A stretch of 64,000 nt of DNA from Liriodendron chinense (GCA_003013855.2 ML058433.1:8555966-8619965), one strand, 5' to 3'; shown: positions 32,278-44,887, numbered from the stretch's first letter. The notes: generated from the sequence alone by a model not told the origin. Translations and numbers: made by a program.

Positions 32278-34549
32278 GGAAAGGCCACATACATGCTGGC
32301 CTAGGGCTTATCCAGTGGGACCATTGATGACTGTCCTAATCAGGTAAGAGTCCCCTTGGTGGATGGTTCACACGTGCTGTGCATGTATGTGGAATGCAGA
32401 CTTTATGTTTGACCTTCTGTCCATTTCTCATACATGCTATGCCTGATGATTTGAGCTGTCCGGGTTTTGGGCCAATGGATCATGGATGGTCAAGCTGGCC
32501 TGATGTACGGGTTGCTAGCAGCATTCCTCCGAGGCCATTATATTGGCCTGGGTTGATCATGGTGGCCCCATCGGCTGGAAGTTCTGGACCATTCCGTCCA
32601 TGGTGGGAGGCAAAACCTGACCATGGATCCAGGGTCGTATGATTCCTCATTCTATCCTGCAATGTGCCGTGAGAATATGTAGGATATGCTAGAGTTTTGA
32701 GTTTGTGCAAGTGGGGCCATGGTTCAGTGAGACCCAGATTGTTGTAATTGCTCAACCAATGGCCCACCACTAATCTCCCAGATATGAAAAAGTCTTTAAA
32801 GGTTCATTTTGTTGCTGTTAAATAGACGGTTTAAGAAAGAAATTATAGCAGCTGTTTGCATTCAACCAGCCAAGAAAATGCTAAAAATATTCATTGGCCG
32901 TAATGTTCCGATCTGGCTTGGATCTGGGACCTCCCAAAACTGACCTGACCTGACCTGAAGGGCCCGTTTAAAAACCGGGTCAGAAATTTGACCATCTAAG
33001 ATGGACTCAACCCAGAAAAGTAGTTAGTTACTTTTAAGTGTTTAGGTCAAATGGGAATTGTGAAATTATAATTAGTGACTTAGTGGACAGGCGTAAGTTG
33101 GCAGGATCAGATGTTCTTGCATGTGGCCCGTTTGGTGGGACTGTAATTGGTGAAACATCCGGCATACAACACGTTTGCATAAAACAAGTAGATAGGCATG
33201 ATTGCAACTTGTGTAGGTGATCATTTCTCATTTATCAGCTGAATTTGCAAGAAGACCTTACGAAGAAAAGATATTACTAGGTCCAGACCCAGTCTCGGCC
33301 CAGATCGAACAAGGATCAGCTCTGGAAACTCTTATAACACAGACTCACTCAGAAAATTTGTCCACTGATACTTGTGGAACACTTGAAACAAGTTAACAGT
33401 ATTAAAATGTAATTGTTAAGTAGAAAATCAAGCTTAAACGTTTTAGGGTGTGTTTTGGCTGTACCAAATATCAATTTAATAACTAGATTATTTAATTTTT
33501 CCAAACACATTCAAGTCTAGCCCTTGAATTAAGGACCAGCTTGACATGGGCTCAACCTAGCTATGAATATCGTATGGTTAATAGTTTTGGTGACTTGGAT
33601 CTACTTGTCGAAGTCGGGTTTGACTTGTGGTGTCGAGCCAGTGAGTTGACTCAGCTACCATCCGAAATTCCAAATTCTAAGCGCACCAATTTTACATGCG
33701 TCAGGCTGGCCGGACCAACCAGAGAAGATAAGAGCTTATGTCAATCTCATTCGATTAATGGGCTTAGTAGCCTCAATGGTCAGCCGAAACCTGCTCTAAA
33801 GACAGCTGGATTCGGGCGGGTCTGGCCTGGCTGGGTCAGAGAGCACAATAATCACGTTCGCTGTGGACTGAGCCCCGGGCCTAATATCAGTCGTCCACTC
33901 ATCAGTAAGGCCACACATGCATGTAAAATATGGAGTGGGTCATTTTATTAGTCGTCTTTTTTCCTTTACGAATATGGTCCACATGATCAGTGGGCCAATC
34001 TCAGTTTTTTGGATTATGAAATGATCGCCAGCCAACCTCGATTTTTTGGGTTATGACCTGATCCCAGTGAACCGCTAGGATGTCGTACGCGTGACAGTTG
34101 TCATGTGTGGCACGATAGGCAGGTGCGTAATACGCAACTCCGGATTCTGATTTCTGAGTCTAGAGTCCTGTTCAAATTTAAAAATGCGGGAGACTCTTCA
34201 ACCGTGTCCTAGTTGTACGGAAATCCAGACCGTCCAAATCACTAAAAGGGAGAAGATAATATTATCCATCGGGTCTTTTCGGTCGAATTTGGACCACTCA
34301 ATATTTTAGTTCTAACCATCAATTAGATGGTTATGATAGCTCGATCAGTATGATTTTAGATAAATGTTCCATTCAGGATGGGGCCCACAACTTGGATGGT
34401 CTGGATGGCGATACGTCATGCCGACATGTGGGGAGCTTGGGGTCCCTTCCGTTTTTCTAAATCGTGCAAAACTAACACGAGAGAGTCTGTCCCTCCATAC
34501 AAATAGTCAAATGGAGGAAGACGAGTAAAAATATCAAGTCTTTCCCGCC
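31863..34549. other. Unassigned spacer upstream of POLD2
   Basis: Contains a (CA)n(TA)n microsatellite at 32234-32278 and otherwise unique-looking sequence with stops in all frames. The last few hundred bases probably include the POLD2 promoter and 5' UTR, but no TATA box was confidently placed. Confidence 0.45.
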
Positions 34550-34564
34550 ATGAGAGAAGAAGCC

Positions 34565-34922
34565 ATGGAAATCGACGGAGAGCAGAAACTCCAAAGAAAG
34601 CAATCCCTCTATCAATCTCTGGTATCTCTCTCTCTCTCTTTCTCTCTCTCTCTGCCCATCAGTGGCAGATCTCGTAATTTTCTTCACTTCCTCTTTTGGC
34701 TTCAAGAAAAGAGAGAAGATTTCCATGCTATTGATATTCAAACCTCTCCCTCTTTTTTTTTTTAATTTTTAATTTTGGGTAATTTTTGTCAGGATGAGAA
34801 GTTCGAGATTCGGACGGAGAGGTACAAAGGGCAGCAATACAGTCAGATTTACTTCGCTCGCCTCCACAATATGAGAAATCTCCTCTATGCCCTCATCCTC
34901 AAATGGAAGCCCCATTTGCCAG
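34565..34922 (+). CDS. POLD2: DNA polymerase delta small subunit, exons 1 and 2 (partial gene)
   Basis: POLD2 is the B-subunit of the replicative polymerase delta in the nucleus; it bridges the catalytic subunit and the other accessory subunits. Exon 1 (34565-34621) encodes 19 residues starting MEIDGEQKLQRKQS. Intron 1 (34622-34792) begins GTATCTCTC and ends TTTTTGTCAG. Exon 2 (34793-34922) encodes DEKFEIRTERYKGQQYSQIY, then FARLHNMRNLLYAL, then LKWKPHLP, the conserved N-terminus of plant POLD2. A GT donor follows at 34923. The start was chosen by agreement with plant homologues (MEID); an in-frame ATG lies 15 nt upstream. The remaining exons, including the OB and phosphodiesterase-like domains, were not found downstream. 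The copy is either a truncated fragment or is followed by a very long repeat-filled intron. Confidence 0.85.
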
Positions 34923-35411
34923 GTTCGATCGGTTTCTTCTGTTCCCTCAATTCCCATTTTTTGGGATTTTTTTTTTTTTTTTTTCTTTTTAATTTGGTTT
35001 GTTGGGTTTTGGAATCATATTGGTGGCTGTTACTTCATTGGATACTTTTTTCTTTTTTGGTCGACTTTTTGAGGTTTAGGGTGTATTTGGTTGCAACTCA
35101 GGCTAATTTGGTGCAAAATTTCATGATATTTTATGAAGTTTGGTTTAGACATTAAACATGGGAAGGGCTTTCTTGTAGAGTTCTTTTCTCATAGTGTGCT
35201 GCCAATGGAGGGTTTGGACTGTCTGACCGGGGTGGTTTTTGGGCCATGTTGCATCCTAAATGGGCGCCCTGGATGAGTGGTAATGCGACCCAAGTGCTCT
35301 TCTTTACTTGGGCTGGTTCAAAATGCCCTCCTCTACTTCGGTTGGGAAACGATTCTCACATTGGCACTCACTGGTGTTATACTTCCTGCACATATCAAAA
35401 TGTTTATAGAA
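34923..35411 (+). other. Presumed POLD2 intron 2 sequence
   Basis: T-rich sequence with a poly-T run at 34966-34985, starting with a GT donor. No next POLD2 exon recognised. The following 30 kb is mostly transposable elements. Confidence 0.45.
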
Positions 35412-35972
35412 GTGTTTTGAATAATGAATAGCATGTAGCATAGCATTCACCCCTCTGAAGCGTGAGGTGTAAGCTACATAGCCTGCAATTTAAGCTACAT
35501 GCTACTTCTAGATTTTTAATCAAGGTTATGCTTGGTTGCTGTAATGTCATGATATTTACCAAATTAGACGGATTAAAAATGAAATTTAACAAAATTTCAT
35601 GATATTTGGTGCAACCAAACGCAACATAAAGTAATAGGAAAGGGTAATCATTAAGTACAAAAGTAAAGAAAGAGCAACAGAGCTGATTTAGAACTGTTAC
35701 GTATATTATTTTTACTAAAAACATGAAAATATTAACTAATTTTGATTAAAAATAGAAAAATATAACAATGAAAACATTAATTAATCTAAATGTTACAGTG
35801 AAAAATAACTTGTAATGTGAGCTACATAGTGTGTAGTATTTAACGTATGCAAATTATCATGTAGTGTAGGCTACATACGACTTTAGCTATTTTCATGATC
35901 TACGTAGTGTTAAGGCTAAGCTACGCTACGTAACGTAGGCTACATGCTGCATAGCGTAGCTATTTAAAACAC
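35412..35972. mobile_element. hAT-like element, TAGCGTAGC type
   Basis: Ends GTGTTTTGAATAATGAATAGC and GCGTAGCTATTTAAAACAC are inverted. Subterminal runs of GTAGCATAGC, TAAGCTACAT and CTACGCTACGTAACGTAGG match the element at 19782-20998. AT-rich middle. No clear 8-bp duplication, so limits are approximate. Confidence 0.65.
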
Positions 35973-36468
35973 CGGGCCTTCTACAAGTGTGTTTTTGAGA
36001 TTATATTGCTTTAATCTGGTGCCTCAATACGGCAGATCTAGCATCTGAAGTAAATAGAGGACGTTTGCTACAGTTGTTATTGAAGATGATGGTTAGCTCT
36101 AGTATTACCTGGACAAGTGGCACAAGTGCCAAGTGTTAAGGTGTCCACCACAGCTACATAACTAGACATGAGGACAACATTGTTTACTATATAAAATAAA
36201 GAGAATAATTGCTTTTTGGCTAGTTCACTCCTCTGTAGCATTCACACAAATGTGGCACAATTTAGGGCAATTGAAACTGTTGACCTGGGGATCATCGTGC
36301 ATAGGGGCTATAGGTAAAACACAATAGGATTGGATTATCTTAGATATCATTGAAGGACCTGCTCGTGGATGGTTAAGGAAAAGACTGCATTCAATGGTTG
36401 CAAATTGCATTGATTGGATTTCTATGTTTTTCATCTCATTTGATGTTTGAGCTATGATCGGTTCTGGT

Positions 36469-36668
36469 CGAGGCATTCAATAATGGTAACGGCCACTGTT
36501 GTTATTGTTATGATACTGGCCGTAATAACTGTTATGATCATTTTTTTTTTTCTGAACTGTATCGCCCCGTAATGGCTGTTATTAGCTTTTAAAAGAATGG
36601 CCGTTTCGACCCTGTAACATATAACGGTTCTCACCATTACTGTTGTGTAACCATTTTTGAGTACCTTG
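36469..36668. mobile_element. hAT-like hairpin element, GTAACGGCC type
   Basis: A 200-bp copy of the 17809-18085 family: 3' end TTTTTGAGTACCTTG and 5' end CGAGGCATTCAATAATGG are inverted repeats. The interior is GTAACGGCCACTG and CCGTAATGGC-type units. Flanks GTTCTGGT and GTTATGGT agree at six of eight positions. Confidence 0.6.
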
Positions 36669-36739
36669 GTTATGGTTGCTCTAGATGTGTTCCACGTGTA
36701 GTGTGGAGACTAGAGACAAGATGACAACTGAGCCTCCAT

Positions 36740-37000
36740 CTCCAACGACGCTCACAACCATCCCTACCTGATGAAGCAGTCAAAGATGAACTCAAATTGT
36801 CATGAAGAATGCACCAAGTTGATGAACAATTTCCACCTTAGATGCCTTAGGCCATCAATCATTCATTAATCGCTCCAATGACACCAGTAAGCAATGGAAA
36901 ATGGAAAATTGTGGATAAGTACGTGGAATCTCATCACAAAGAGAACCTAGAACATTCTCATTCTCAGGGTTATAGAAGACTTGCTTCTAAAGATGTTTCG
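36740..37000. repeat. Unnamed noncoding repeat, copy 1
   Basis: Shares AATCATTCATTAATCGCTCC, GTGGATAAGTACGTG, CTCATCACAAAGAG and flanking text with 48885-48944 plus 50452-50640, where a TRIM has been inserted. Function unknown; possibly the leader or LTR part of an older element. Confidence 0.5.
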
Positions 37001-37559
37001 TTTCATGTCAATTTTTTGGGAGGAATTTCGTTTTTTCATTAATTCAAAAAAGAAGAAAAAAATCATTTCTTTGCCATGAAGTCCATAAGTATGAGTTTAT
37101 ATTGCCATGTATATAGTGATGATACGAGTCCTTGGAAGTAAAAGCGACCAATATTAAACCCTGTTTGTCTACATAACCTTTCCTAAATTAAATTTAACCA
37201 ACCCTATAAAAGCTTTCAATAAGATACGGAAAACCAGAAAAGAAAATCTTACAGAAAATAAAATCTTAAAAAAGGAGCTCAACTAGCAGTCAAACTCCCA
37301 TATATATTGCATTGGCTCCTAGGCTTGTTTCATTTCATTTGTATATTGCTCTTAAAAAACTGCTGGTTGGCCTTGTGGACCTCCATACTCCAATTGGTAC
37401 ATCATTTGAGCCATCTGATTGATCCCTTGGCCACAAATAACGGCCTGATCTTCCTCGAGCAGCAGTGGGATCCACTGGTGTGTCTAAATTGATGATCCAA
37501 CTGTCCGTCCTGTGTCAATATTCACCCTAGTTTTGAGGAACTCGCCCATGAGTTGGTGC

Positions 37560-38290
37560 TTGACAATCTCTACACAGTCTTTGTCATGCTCCTCCACTGG
37601 CTTTGGTAGGAGCTGATGATGAGGACTGCCATGTTTGTAAGAACTTCATATGTTGGCGCTGTACTATTGTAGAGTAAGCCACCTGCTCTTTTATCTTTGT
37701 TTTGCCCTTGTCCTCTGTGATGGCTTCCATTTTTTGTTGCACTGGATTTGCTCGTCATGAATGTTGGATTGGAGATTGCTTCTCTTTCTCGCTCTTGTTA
37801 TGCTTCTTGAATGTACAAAGTGAGAGCAAGAGTGGATGAATGATGCCCTGGGGGCTTCTCCTCTGAATTCTTCGTTTTGACCATTGGCCTGTACTTTGAT
37901 TCACCAGTAGGTTCCTCCATCGATCCATCAATGGTTTCTCTCTTAGATTCTTTATCTATTGACGATTCTTTTTGGTTTGTTTGTAGATTTCCCTTGTTCC
38001 TTTTCTCTTAGAGGCTTTAAAGACATAACTTCTCAGGCGTGGGCTTCGTGGTGAATCTTTCCTTCCTTTCATGGATACGTGTTCTGCTGCGCATCATGCA
38101 TAGCTTTTCTATCCTGCATCCATGGTTTTCCAAGAAGCACATGACATTGGTCCATAGGAATAACGTTGCATTGCACATCTTCCGAATACTTTGCTCCAAA
38201 TGAATATGTAAACAGGTATCGTCGAATTAGATGTACTTCGCACTCATGAGAAAACCCAAAATTTAAAACATCACTATTTCCTCCTTGGAG
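37560..38290 (-). pseudogene. Decayed gypsy protease region
   Basis: Minus strand near 38200-38080 reads FGAKYSEDVQCNVI, then VMCFLENHGCRIEK in one frame with CHVLLGKPWMQDRKAMHDA-like in another. This is the D-V-x-x-C-H-x-L-L-G-R-P-W-Q-x-D-R-x-x-x-H-D-G station between protease and RT of plant gypsy elements. Toward 37560 an SRGQ-rich linker is present. No RT follows and no LTR was found. Broken in several frames. Confidence 0.5.
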
Positions 38291-38394
38291 ATGAATTTTT
38301 TACTACCACCTCTATCACTATTCTTTGCTTTCTTCCATGTATCTTACTTGAATCATGGATAGATTTCCTCACTACCTCTTTTTGTCCTTTACCT

Positions 38395-41300
38395 GTTGTC
38401 TTTTTTTGTTTCCTCTCTAAAGGGCGATAATTTTATTCAGAGAAAGGGCCAAGACCTTAAAAGATTACAAAACAGACCAAGAAAGAGGAAATAAAAAATT
38501 TCAGCTAATGCATGTGAAGCTATTGCCTATTCCATTTCATTTGATTTTTCCCTATTGAACACTTTCGGAATTTGCACGCCCACTTCAATTCCTAAAGCAA
38601 CAAGTATTTCTTTTTCCTCATCTAATCCACAATCTGGCCACCAACTCCATTCTCCACAATGCATTGCCGACCTTACCCATTCCACCTCCATGCCACGCGA
38701 AAAGAAAGCTCTTAATTGAGCTTGATGATACACATGCTACCTCAAATAGATGCAAAACACTATTCCAAATATTTTGTTGTAAAGGGGCAATCGAGAAAGA
38801 GATGGTCTGTTGACTCGGCACTACGAAAACACATCACACAAACATTCGGGAGAATCATTCATCTCTTGCGAAGGTTTCACACCGTAAGCACTTTTTTTCT
38901 TCCCACAAGCCAAGCCAATGCCTCAAACTTGGGAGGAGCGTCATAATGCCAAATTGAAGCTGTGTGGTTGCATTGGCTACCCTTGGAAGACCCACTTAGA
39001 GCCTTATACCATGCCTTCAGTGGGAAACACTCAGATTTTCTTTTAATCCACATCATCTCATCCCTTGCTCTTGGTGACGGATTCGACCTACATAATAGCA
39101 TCAAGAGACTAACCAAGTCCATCTTTATTTCCGACAAATTCCTTTGACATGGGGGGAGCTCAAATCACTTCTTCACCTCTAAAAGAAAAGCAACAAGCCA
39201 TTGAAATATTTTCCTTCGAGAGATTCTTGCTAGCTTGGAAAAACTTTCATCAATGCCTTCTCACCCAACCAGACATCCTCCTAAAAACAGATTTTCTTTC
39301 CATCTCTCATAGAAAAGCCCATATTCTCCATAAACTGATGTCTCAAAATTGCTATTGATTTCCACACCGTTGAAGTCCTATACAAGGATGTCTCCCTTGT
39401 TCACCACCCCCTTATTTGAACCCCATACTTCTTTTCAATCACCTCCCTCCATAGATTTTATTTTTCCGCCCTAAATCTACAGATCCATTTCCCTAAGAGA
39501 GCCATGTTCATTTGCTCTAGCTTCCGAAGACCCGCTCCTTCGTTGAACGGGTTGTATGCCTCTTTCGAAGACCCTACCATAAGAAATCCCGCCTTAATTT
39601 TTCCAACCTGGATGATTATGATTTTGGACACTTGAAAAGGCACATAAAATAGATCAGAAGATTAGACATGGCCGATTTGATTAACGTCAACCGACCTCTT
39701 ATAGAAAGATATCTGCTTTTCCCTCTCAAAATCTCAACTTTGTCCCTCATTCGATTTGCTGGCTTACCTATTCAAAGTGGAAGGTCGAGATAGGTAGATG
39801 GAAATGAACCTGCACGGGAGCCAAATATGTTTGCGAGGTTGATAGTTTCTTCCTTTGAAAGTCTGACACGTAAAAGCTAACTCTTGTTTATATTTACTTT
39901 CAAACTTGCTAACACCTCGAAACATATTCTGATCTTCCTTAAGTTCTAGTAGTCCACTTTGCTCTCATCCACCTTATAAAAGAGAATGGTGTTATTTGCA
40001 TATTGAAGATGAGATTTTGAAAGGCCGACTTTTCCACCCTAAAACTGTAAAAAAAGACCCACTTCTACACCTCTATCTAGCATCTTACTTAGAGGCTTAG
40101 CCACCGCAATGAACAAGTATGAAGATAAAGGATCTCCTTGAAGTAGGCCTCTGGAGCTTGAAAATTAACCTTTTGGAGACTATTTACGAGAACAGAGAAA
40201 AAGCAGATTTCACAAACATTTGTATCCAATTTCACCATTTTTGCCCGCAACCCAGACTACTTATCATGTAATCTAGAAAATCCTAGTCTGCATGATCATA
40301 TGCCTTCTCTATGTCAAGCTTGCAAACTACTCCTTTCCTCCCTTCCCTGTGGCAAGCATTATGCATAGATGCGCAATCAAAGCACTATCTGTAATTTGCC
40401 TACTTGCTATAAACGGTTCTTGATTTTTTGAGATGACTCGTACCAATACCTTATGGAACCTGGAAGCTAAAACTTGTGCTAAGATTTTATCGGGGCCCCC
40501 AATAAACTTATTGGCCTAAAATCCTTCAAACATTCTGCTCCCTTTTTCAGAATAAAGGTGATGAACATTGCGCCTAACTCAGATGCAATGTGGCCATATT
40601 GGAAAATTTTGTTGCCCACCAAATTATTTTTTACCAACACCTAGAATTTATGAAAGAATGCAATTGGGAAACCATCAAGTCCAGGAGCCTTATCACTACT
40701 GAATTCCTCCACTGTTGCTTCAATTTCTTCTTTTGAAAACTGGTTTTCAAGAGAATTGGCCTCTTCACTAGAAATCCGATTAAAGTGTAAGTTATCAAGT
40801 CTCAACCTCTTCCAATCTTCTTTGGGGTGAAGATTCAAGTAAATTATGATTGTGACACAAACATTAAGACTTGTCCTATAACCTATAACCATCTACCATC
40901 ACACTCGAGATCTTGTTGTTTCTGTTCCGGGAACTAGCCATAGCGGGAAAGCATTGTGTATTTTTATCCCCTTCTTTAAGCCAGGTTTGCCTTGATTGTT
41001 GCTTCCATTTGATTTTCTCTTCTCTAAGTCTAGCATTGTACTTTGCACTATAAGTTTCCCTCCAATCTAATTTCTCTTTTGATAATTCCAAGTCCTTATC
41101 TAAGGCCCAAATATCGAGCAATGAAGAATCTTTCTCCACTTCTTGATACCCAAGTACCTCCGACTTCTAGCGATTAATTTTCCTTTTAAGCATCTTCATT
41201 TTTTGGAGCAAAGTGAAACCCGATGAACCTTCTACAGAAAGCGATGACCATCACTCTTTAATCAAAGTTGAAAAACCCTCTGCTTCTAGCCATGCTAGCT

Positions 41301-41640
41301 TGAATCAGCGATAAGGCAATGATCAGACATAGGCCGTGGAAGGCCTCTTTGATGGACTAGCGGAAACTTCTCCGCCCAATCTGAAGAGATAAAAAACCAG
41401 TCTAGCTTAGATTTTGCAACTTCTGATTGTCCATTTGATCAAGTAAATTTCACCTCCCCCATAGGTGGATCTACCATCTCGTTACTTAAGATCCAATTGG
41501 AGAACTTCTTCATACTTTTTGTTATGCGACCCCTGCTTGATTTCTCAAAGGTGAATTTAATGTTGTTAAAATCATCTCCAACACACCAAGGCAATAACCA
41601 TTTATTTTGACACTCATTCAGCTTTGCCCAAAATTGCTAC
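38395..41640 (-). mobile_element. 5'-truncated L1-like LINE
   Basis: Minus-strand order: endonuclease end (LPWCVGDDFNNIKFTF near 41595, SKLDWFFISSDW near 41400, RPMSDHCLIADSS near 41330), then IKWKQQSRQTWLKEGDKNTQ (about 41010-40950). The RT follows (SKEEIEATVEEFSSDKAPGLDGFPIAFF, split here for length, 40725-40650; LQYANNTILFYK near 39990, where the catalytic F-A-D-D is Y-A-N-N; LDLPLIGKPANR-like near 39780). The C-terminal region reaches 38530. An A-rich run on the minus strand near 38400-38412 may be the tail. About 3.2 kb, with the 5' part of ORF2 and ORF1 absent. Stops are frequent and the RT active site is lost, so it is dead. Confidence 0.82.
40641..41139 (-). pseudogene. LINE ORF2, segment between endonuclease and RT
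   Basis: The best preserved part of the LINE: REEKIKWKQQSRQTWLKEGD and NRNNKISSVMVDG, followed after a stop near 40895 by FSKEEIEATVEEF and DKAPGLDGFPIAFF. The latter is the invariant D-K-A-P-G-x-D-G-F motif at the start of L1-type RT. It encodes part of the target-primed reverse transcription enzyme in an intact element. Interrupted by stops at both sides. Confidence 0.8.
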
Positions 41641-41958
41641 TGATGATTCGGTCTATTTGGGTCCATACACCGCTGCACAAGTCCCCGATTTGAGACCTTT
41701 TATCCGAATATGTATGTTTGGTTGGGAGATGTATGTTTATGAGGGTTGTGGTCAAGTTTTGGGGTGTAGTCTTGATAAGGTTTTAAAGGGTTTAGGATTG
41801 AGTGTAGGGGTGGTATAGGAATTAGGGTTTAGGATTTGGGTTTAAACAAAGCCTTATGTTAAGCTTTAATGGGATTAGGGATAGGGTTCTTGGTAACTAA
41901 GGCTGGAATTGGGTAACTTTAGGGATTTGAAGGTCAATGAGGGTTGTAATAATAGAGG
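41641..41958. other. Spacer between LINE and copia A
   Basis: Unique-looking sequence rich in TTAGGGTTTAGG-like words from 41760 to 41890. No coding similarity seen. The words are irregular and are not a telomere array. Confidence 0.5.
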
Positions 41959-42194
41959 AGTGGAGATCCGAGGTGGAAGATGAAAAGGATGAAAGAGCAA
42001 GCGAGAGAGGAGAGATGGAGAAGGAGAGAGAGGAAACTTTGGAGAATGCGTGAGATGTGTGTTGGAGAGAGCCAACCCCACACATACTTTTATTATAATA
42101 CTGCTATTACAAAAAGGTACTCCAGAGGAGTACCAAACACTGTGGACAAGCACACATAAAAACAGATAAAAGTACATCTCTCTAACTCTCTATA
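41959..42194 (-). repeat. 3' LTR of copia A
   Basis: On the minus strand it starts TATAGAGAGTTAGAGAG directly after the polypurine tract TTGAGGGGGAG (42195-42206). It ends near 41959 in a diverged CTCCACT. It matches 47873-48099 over CACACATACTTTTATTATAA and AGTACCAAACACTGTGGA. Confidence 0.8.
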
Positions 42195-42201
42195 CTCCCC
42201 C

Positions 42202-42564
42202 TCAAGTTGGAGCATAGATATTGATCGTGCCCAACTTGGCAGAGATACGAAGAAGAACATCCCTGCTAAGAGATTTGGTAAGAACATTGGCCAATTGGTC
42301 CCCAGAGCAAACAAACAGAGTAGAAATTTCCTTTGCAACAACTTTTTCCCAAACGAAATAATAGTCAATCTTAATGTTTTTCGTGCGCTCATCGAACACC
42401 GGATTGCTAGCAATATGAATGGCATCCTGGTTGTCGCAATGCAAGGGAATGAGAGTGGAAGGAGGATAGCTAAGTTCTTGTAAGAGAGTTCGAAGCCAAA
42501 TAAGTTCACATGTCGCGTGAGTTATAGCCCAATACTCAGCTTCTGCGGAAGATCGCGCCACCAC
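42202..42564 (-). pseudogene. Copia A RNase H
   Basis: Degrades RNA in RNA-DNA hybrids during element replication. Reads VARSSAEAEYWAITHATCEL (catalytic Glu), then LHCDNQDAIHIASNP (catalytic Asp) and LANVLTKSLSRDVLL, where the copia consensus has A-D-V-L-T-K, so the last acidic residue is Asn here. The end INIYAPT matches copia B. About 150 bp less sequence separates it from RT than in copia B, so a deletion in the connection region is inferred. Confidence 0.82.
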
Positions 42565-42827
42565 AGATTGTTTCTTGCTTTTCCAAGTGACAAGGTTGCC
42601 ACCAATGAACGTATAGTACTTAGATGTAGAACGTCGATCATGTGAACTTCCAACATAGTTGGCATTAGAGTAACCAGACAGATGAAGATGGCCATGCGGC
42701 CGAAAGAGTAAGCCTGTGCCTGGAGAAGACTTGAGGTACCGAAGGATATAATATATAGTGGTCTATGGTGGTCAGATGTGTGGTCCGAGGTCAATGCATG
42801 AACTGAATTAGGTGTGGTAGTAGGCTT

Positions 42828-43727
42828 CTATCCTAGCATCCTAGTCTCGGAAAGAAGGTCATGTGCATATTTCCTTTGAGAGAGCACGATTCCAGATTTA
42901 GACTGAGCAACTTCTATGCCCAGAAAATACCGAAGAGTTCCTAGATCTTTGATCTCAAATTGAGTCTTGAGAAAAGATTTAAGTTGCACCATGCCCTCAA
43001 TGTCATCGCTGGACAACACGATGTCATCTACATACACAATCAACACCATGATCCCAGTAGGCCGATGACAGATGAATAGGGAGTGATCGGCTTGACTGTG
43101 AATAAATCCAAAATCCAGGAGTGCATGGCTGAATTTATCAAACCATGCACGTGGAGACTGCTTAAGGCCGTAAAGGGATTTCTTTAGGTGACACACAAGG
43201 CGTTTGTTAGAAGCCAGAGAGAAGCCCGGGGGCTGATCCATATAAACCTTCTTGGCAAGATCGCCATGCCAAAAAGCATTTTTCACATCAAGTTGAAACA
43301 AGGGCCAAGATAAATTGACCGCCAAGGAGATAACCACATGAACAGAGTTAAGCTTGGCAATTGGAGAAAATGTCTCAAAGTAGTCTATGGCATAGGTCTG
43401 AGTATAACCTTTTGCAACTAGTCGTGCCTTATACTGATCAATAAAACCATCGGGAAGATACTTAATGGTACAGACCCACTGACAACCAACTGTCTGTTTG
43501 CCTTTAGGTGAGGGAACTAACTCCCAAGTCTTGTTCTTTCCAACGCCCGCATTTCGTCCATCATAGCTCTTAGTCCAATTAAGACTGCTCATGGCTTCCT
43601 TCAAGTAACGAAGGGTAACAGTGGAGGATATAGAAGCTGCAAAAGACTGGAAGGAAGGTGAAAGATGGTGGTATGAAATAAAATTACCAATAGGATGCTT
43701 AGTGCATGAGCGGGGAGGCTTCCGCAA
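42828..43727 (-). pseudogene. Copia A reverse transcriptase (299-codon open stretch)
   Basis: Full set of copia RT stations: NKTWELVPSPKGKQTVGCQW (65-84), YKARLVAKGYTQTYAIDYFE (99-118), FQLDVKNAFWHGDL (144-157, first catalytic Asp), LKKSLYGLKQSPRAWFDKF (181-199) and VYVDDIVLSSDD (231-242, catalytic YVDD), then KDLGTLRYFLGIEVA. The catalytic residues are intact. A short frameshift near residue 52 alters the W-x-x-A-M-x-x-E motif. The frame is lost shortly after MLG. Upstream segments 43601-43987 (serine/proline-rich linker) are in other frames. Confidence 0.88.
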
Positions 43728-43940
43728 GGCAATTGGTAGATCATCATTAGGAGGTAAAGACCTGAACCACCAACAGATGCAGATGAGATGAGGGGCGGCT
43801 GATCTGTGGAGGATTTAGTCCGTTGATGATACACAAGAATGGGCTTCGAGACAGACGAAGTGGGAGCATCCTCAGGACAAGAGATAGGAAGGGGAATAGA
43901 GGTAGAATGCATGTGCTCCCCTTGACTTGGAAGGAGAGGA

Positions 43941-44882
43941 CTATATAAAGATCTCCCCTTCATCAGAAAAGTATGAAATGTCTTCAAAGAATGTCACATT
44001 AGCGGATACACATCTCTTACCGGTCTGAGGGTCATAACATTTGTACCCCTTTTGTGATCTAGAGTAACCTATGAAGACGCACTTTGTGGCTCGAGGACTC
44101 AACTTGTCATTAGTACCATCAAGAATTTGAACAAAGCATGTACTTCCAAAAACTTTAGGGGGTAAAGGAAATGGTTTATCGTGAGGATGCAAAAGTTCAA
44201 ATGAAGACTTGTGAGACAATATTCGAGATGACATGCGATTGATTAGAAGTACAACAGTAAGCAAAGCATCACCTCAAAAGCGTTTAGGAAGACTCATACC
44301 AAGTAAGAGGGCACAAGTGGCTTCAAGAAGATGATGGTTCTTTTGCTAAGTCACACCATTTTGTGAGGTGTCTGTGGAGATGAAGTGCGAGACAAAATAC
44401 CATGGTCCTGCAAGAAAGAAAAAAAGGCATGCGACAGGTACTCGCCCCCATTGTCAGAGTGTAAGCTTTGATAGGGCATTGAAACTGGGTAACCACTTCA
44501 TTATAAAATATTTTAAACATATCGAACACTTCGTATTTAGACTTAAAAGAGATATACTCATGTTATTCAAGTACAATCATCAATAAATGTAACAAAATAT
44601 GTTTGTCCAAAAAAAGAGAGAACAGGGGAAGGTCCCCAAACATCAGAGTGGACTAGCTTGAAAGGTCTAGGTTTCTTGTTAGATGAACTGGGGGGGGATA
44701 GTTCGGTGATGTTTGGAGAACTCACAAGTCTCACAGTATAAAGGTTTAGATACAAAGATTGAAGGAAATAAGATCTTTAATCTAGACAAGGATGGGTGCC
44801 CTAAGAGGCAATGCCACCTAGACATGGATTCCCTATCTAAGGATAAAGCACTAGTTCCTATCATAGGAGCATCATCTGGAAG
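43941..44882 (-). pseudogene. Copia A GAG-pre-integrase and integrase
   Basis: Starts with the zinc finger: SRWHCLLGHPSLSRLK and YCETCEFSKHHR (44835-44710). The core shows FKLVHSDVWGPSPV (44665-44620) and FVTFIDDCT. The H-S-D-N-G-G-E-Y station falls at a frameshift near 44450, and most of the Q-N-G-x-x-E-R-K region is lost. The C-terminal half is open at 44264-43941 (LINRMSSRILSHKSSF, VFGSTCFVQILDG, RATKCVFIGYSRSQKGYKCY). Broken by frameshifts. Confidence 0.8.
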
Positions 44883-44887
44883 TAAAT

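Noticed and set aside
41760..41895. Interstitial telomere repeat
   Set aside because: TTAGGG-like words are irregular and do not form the plant TTTAGGG tandem array.
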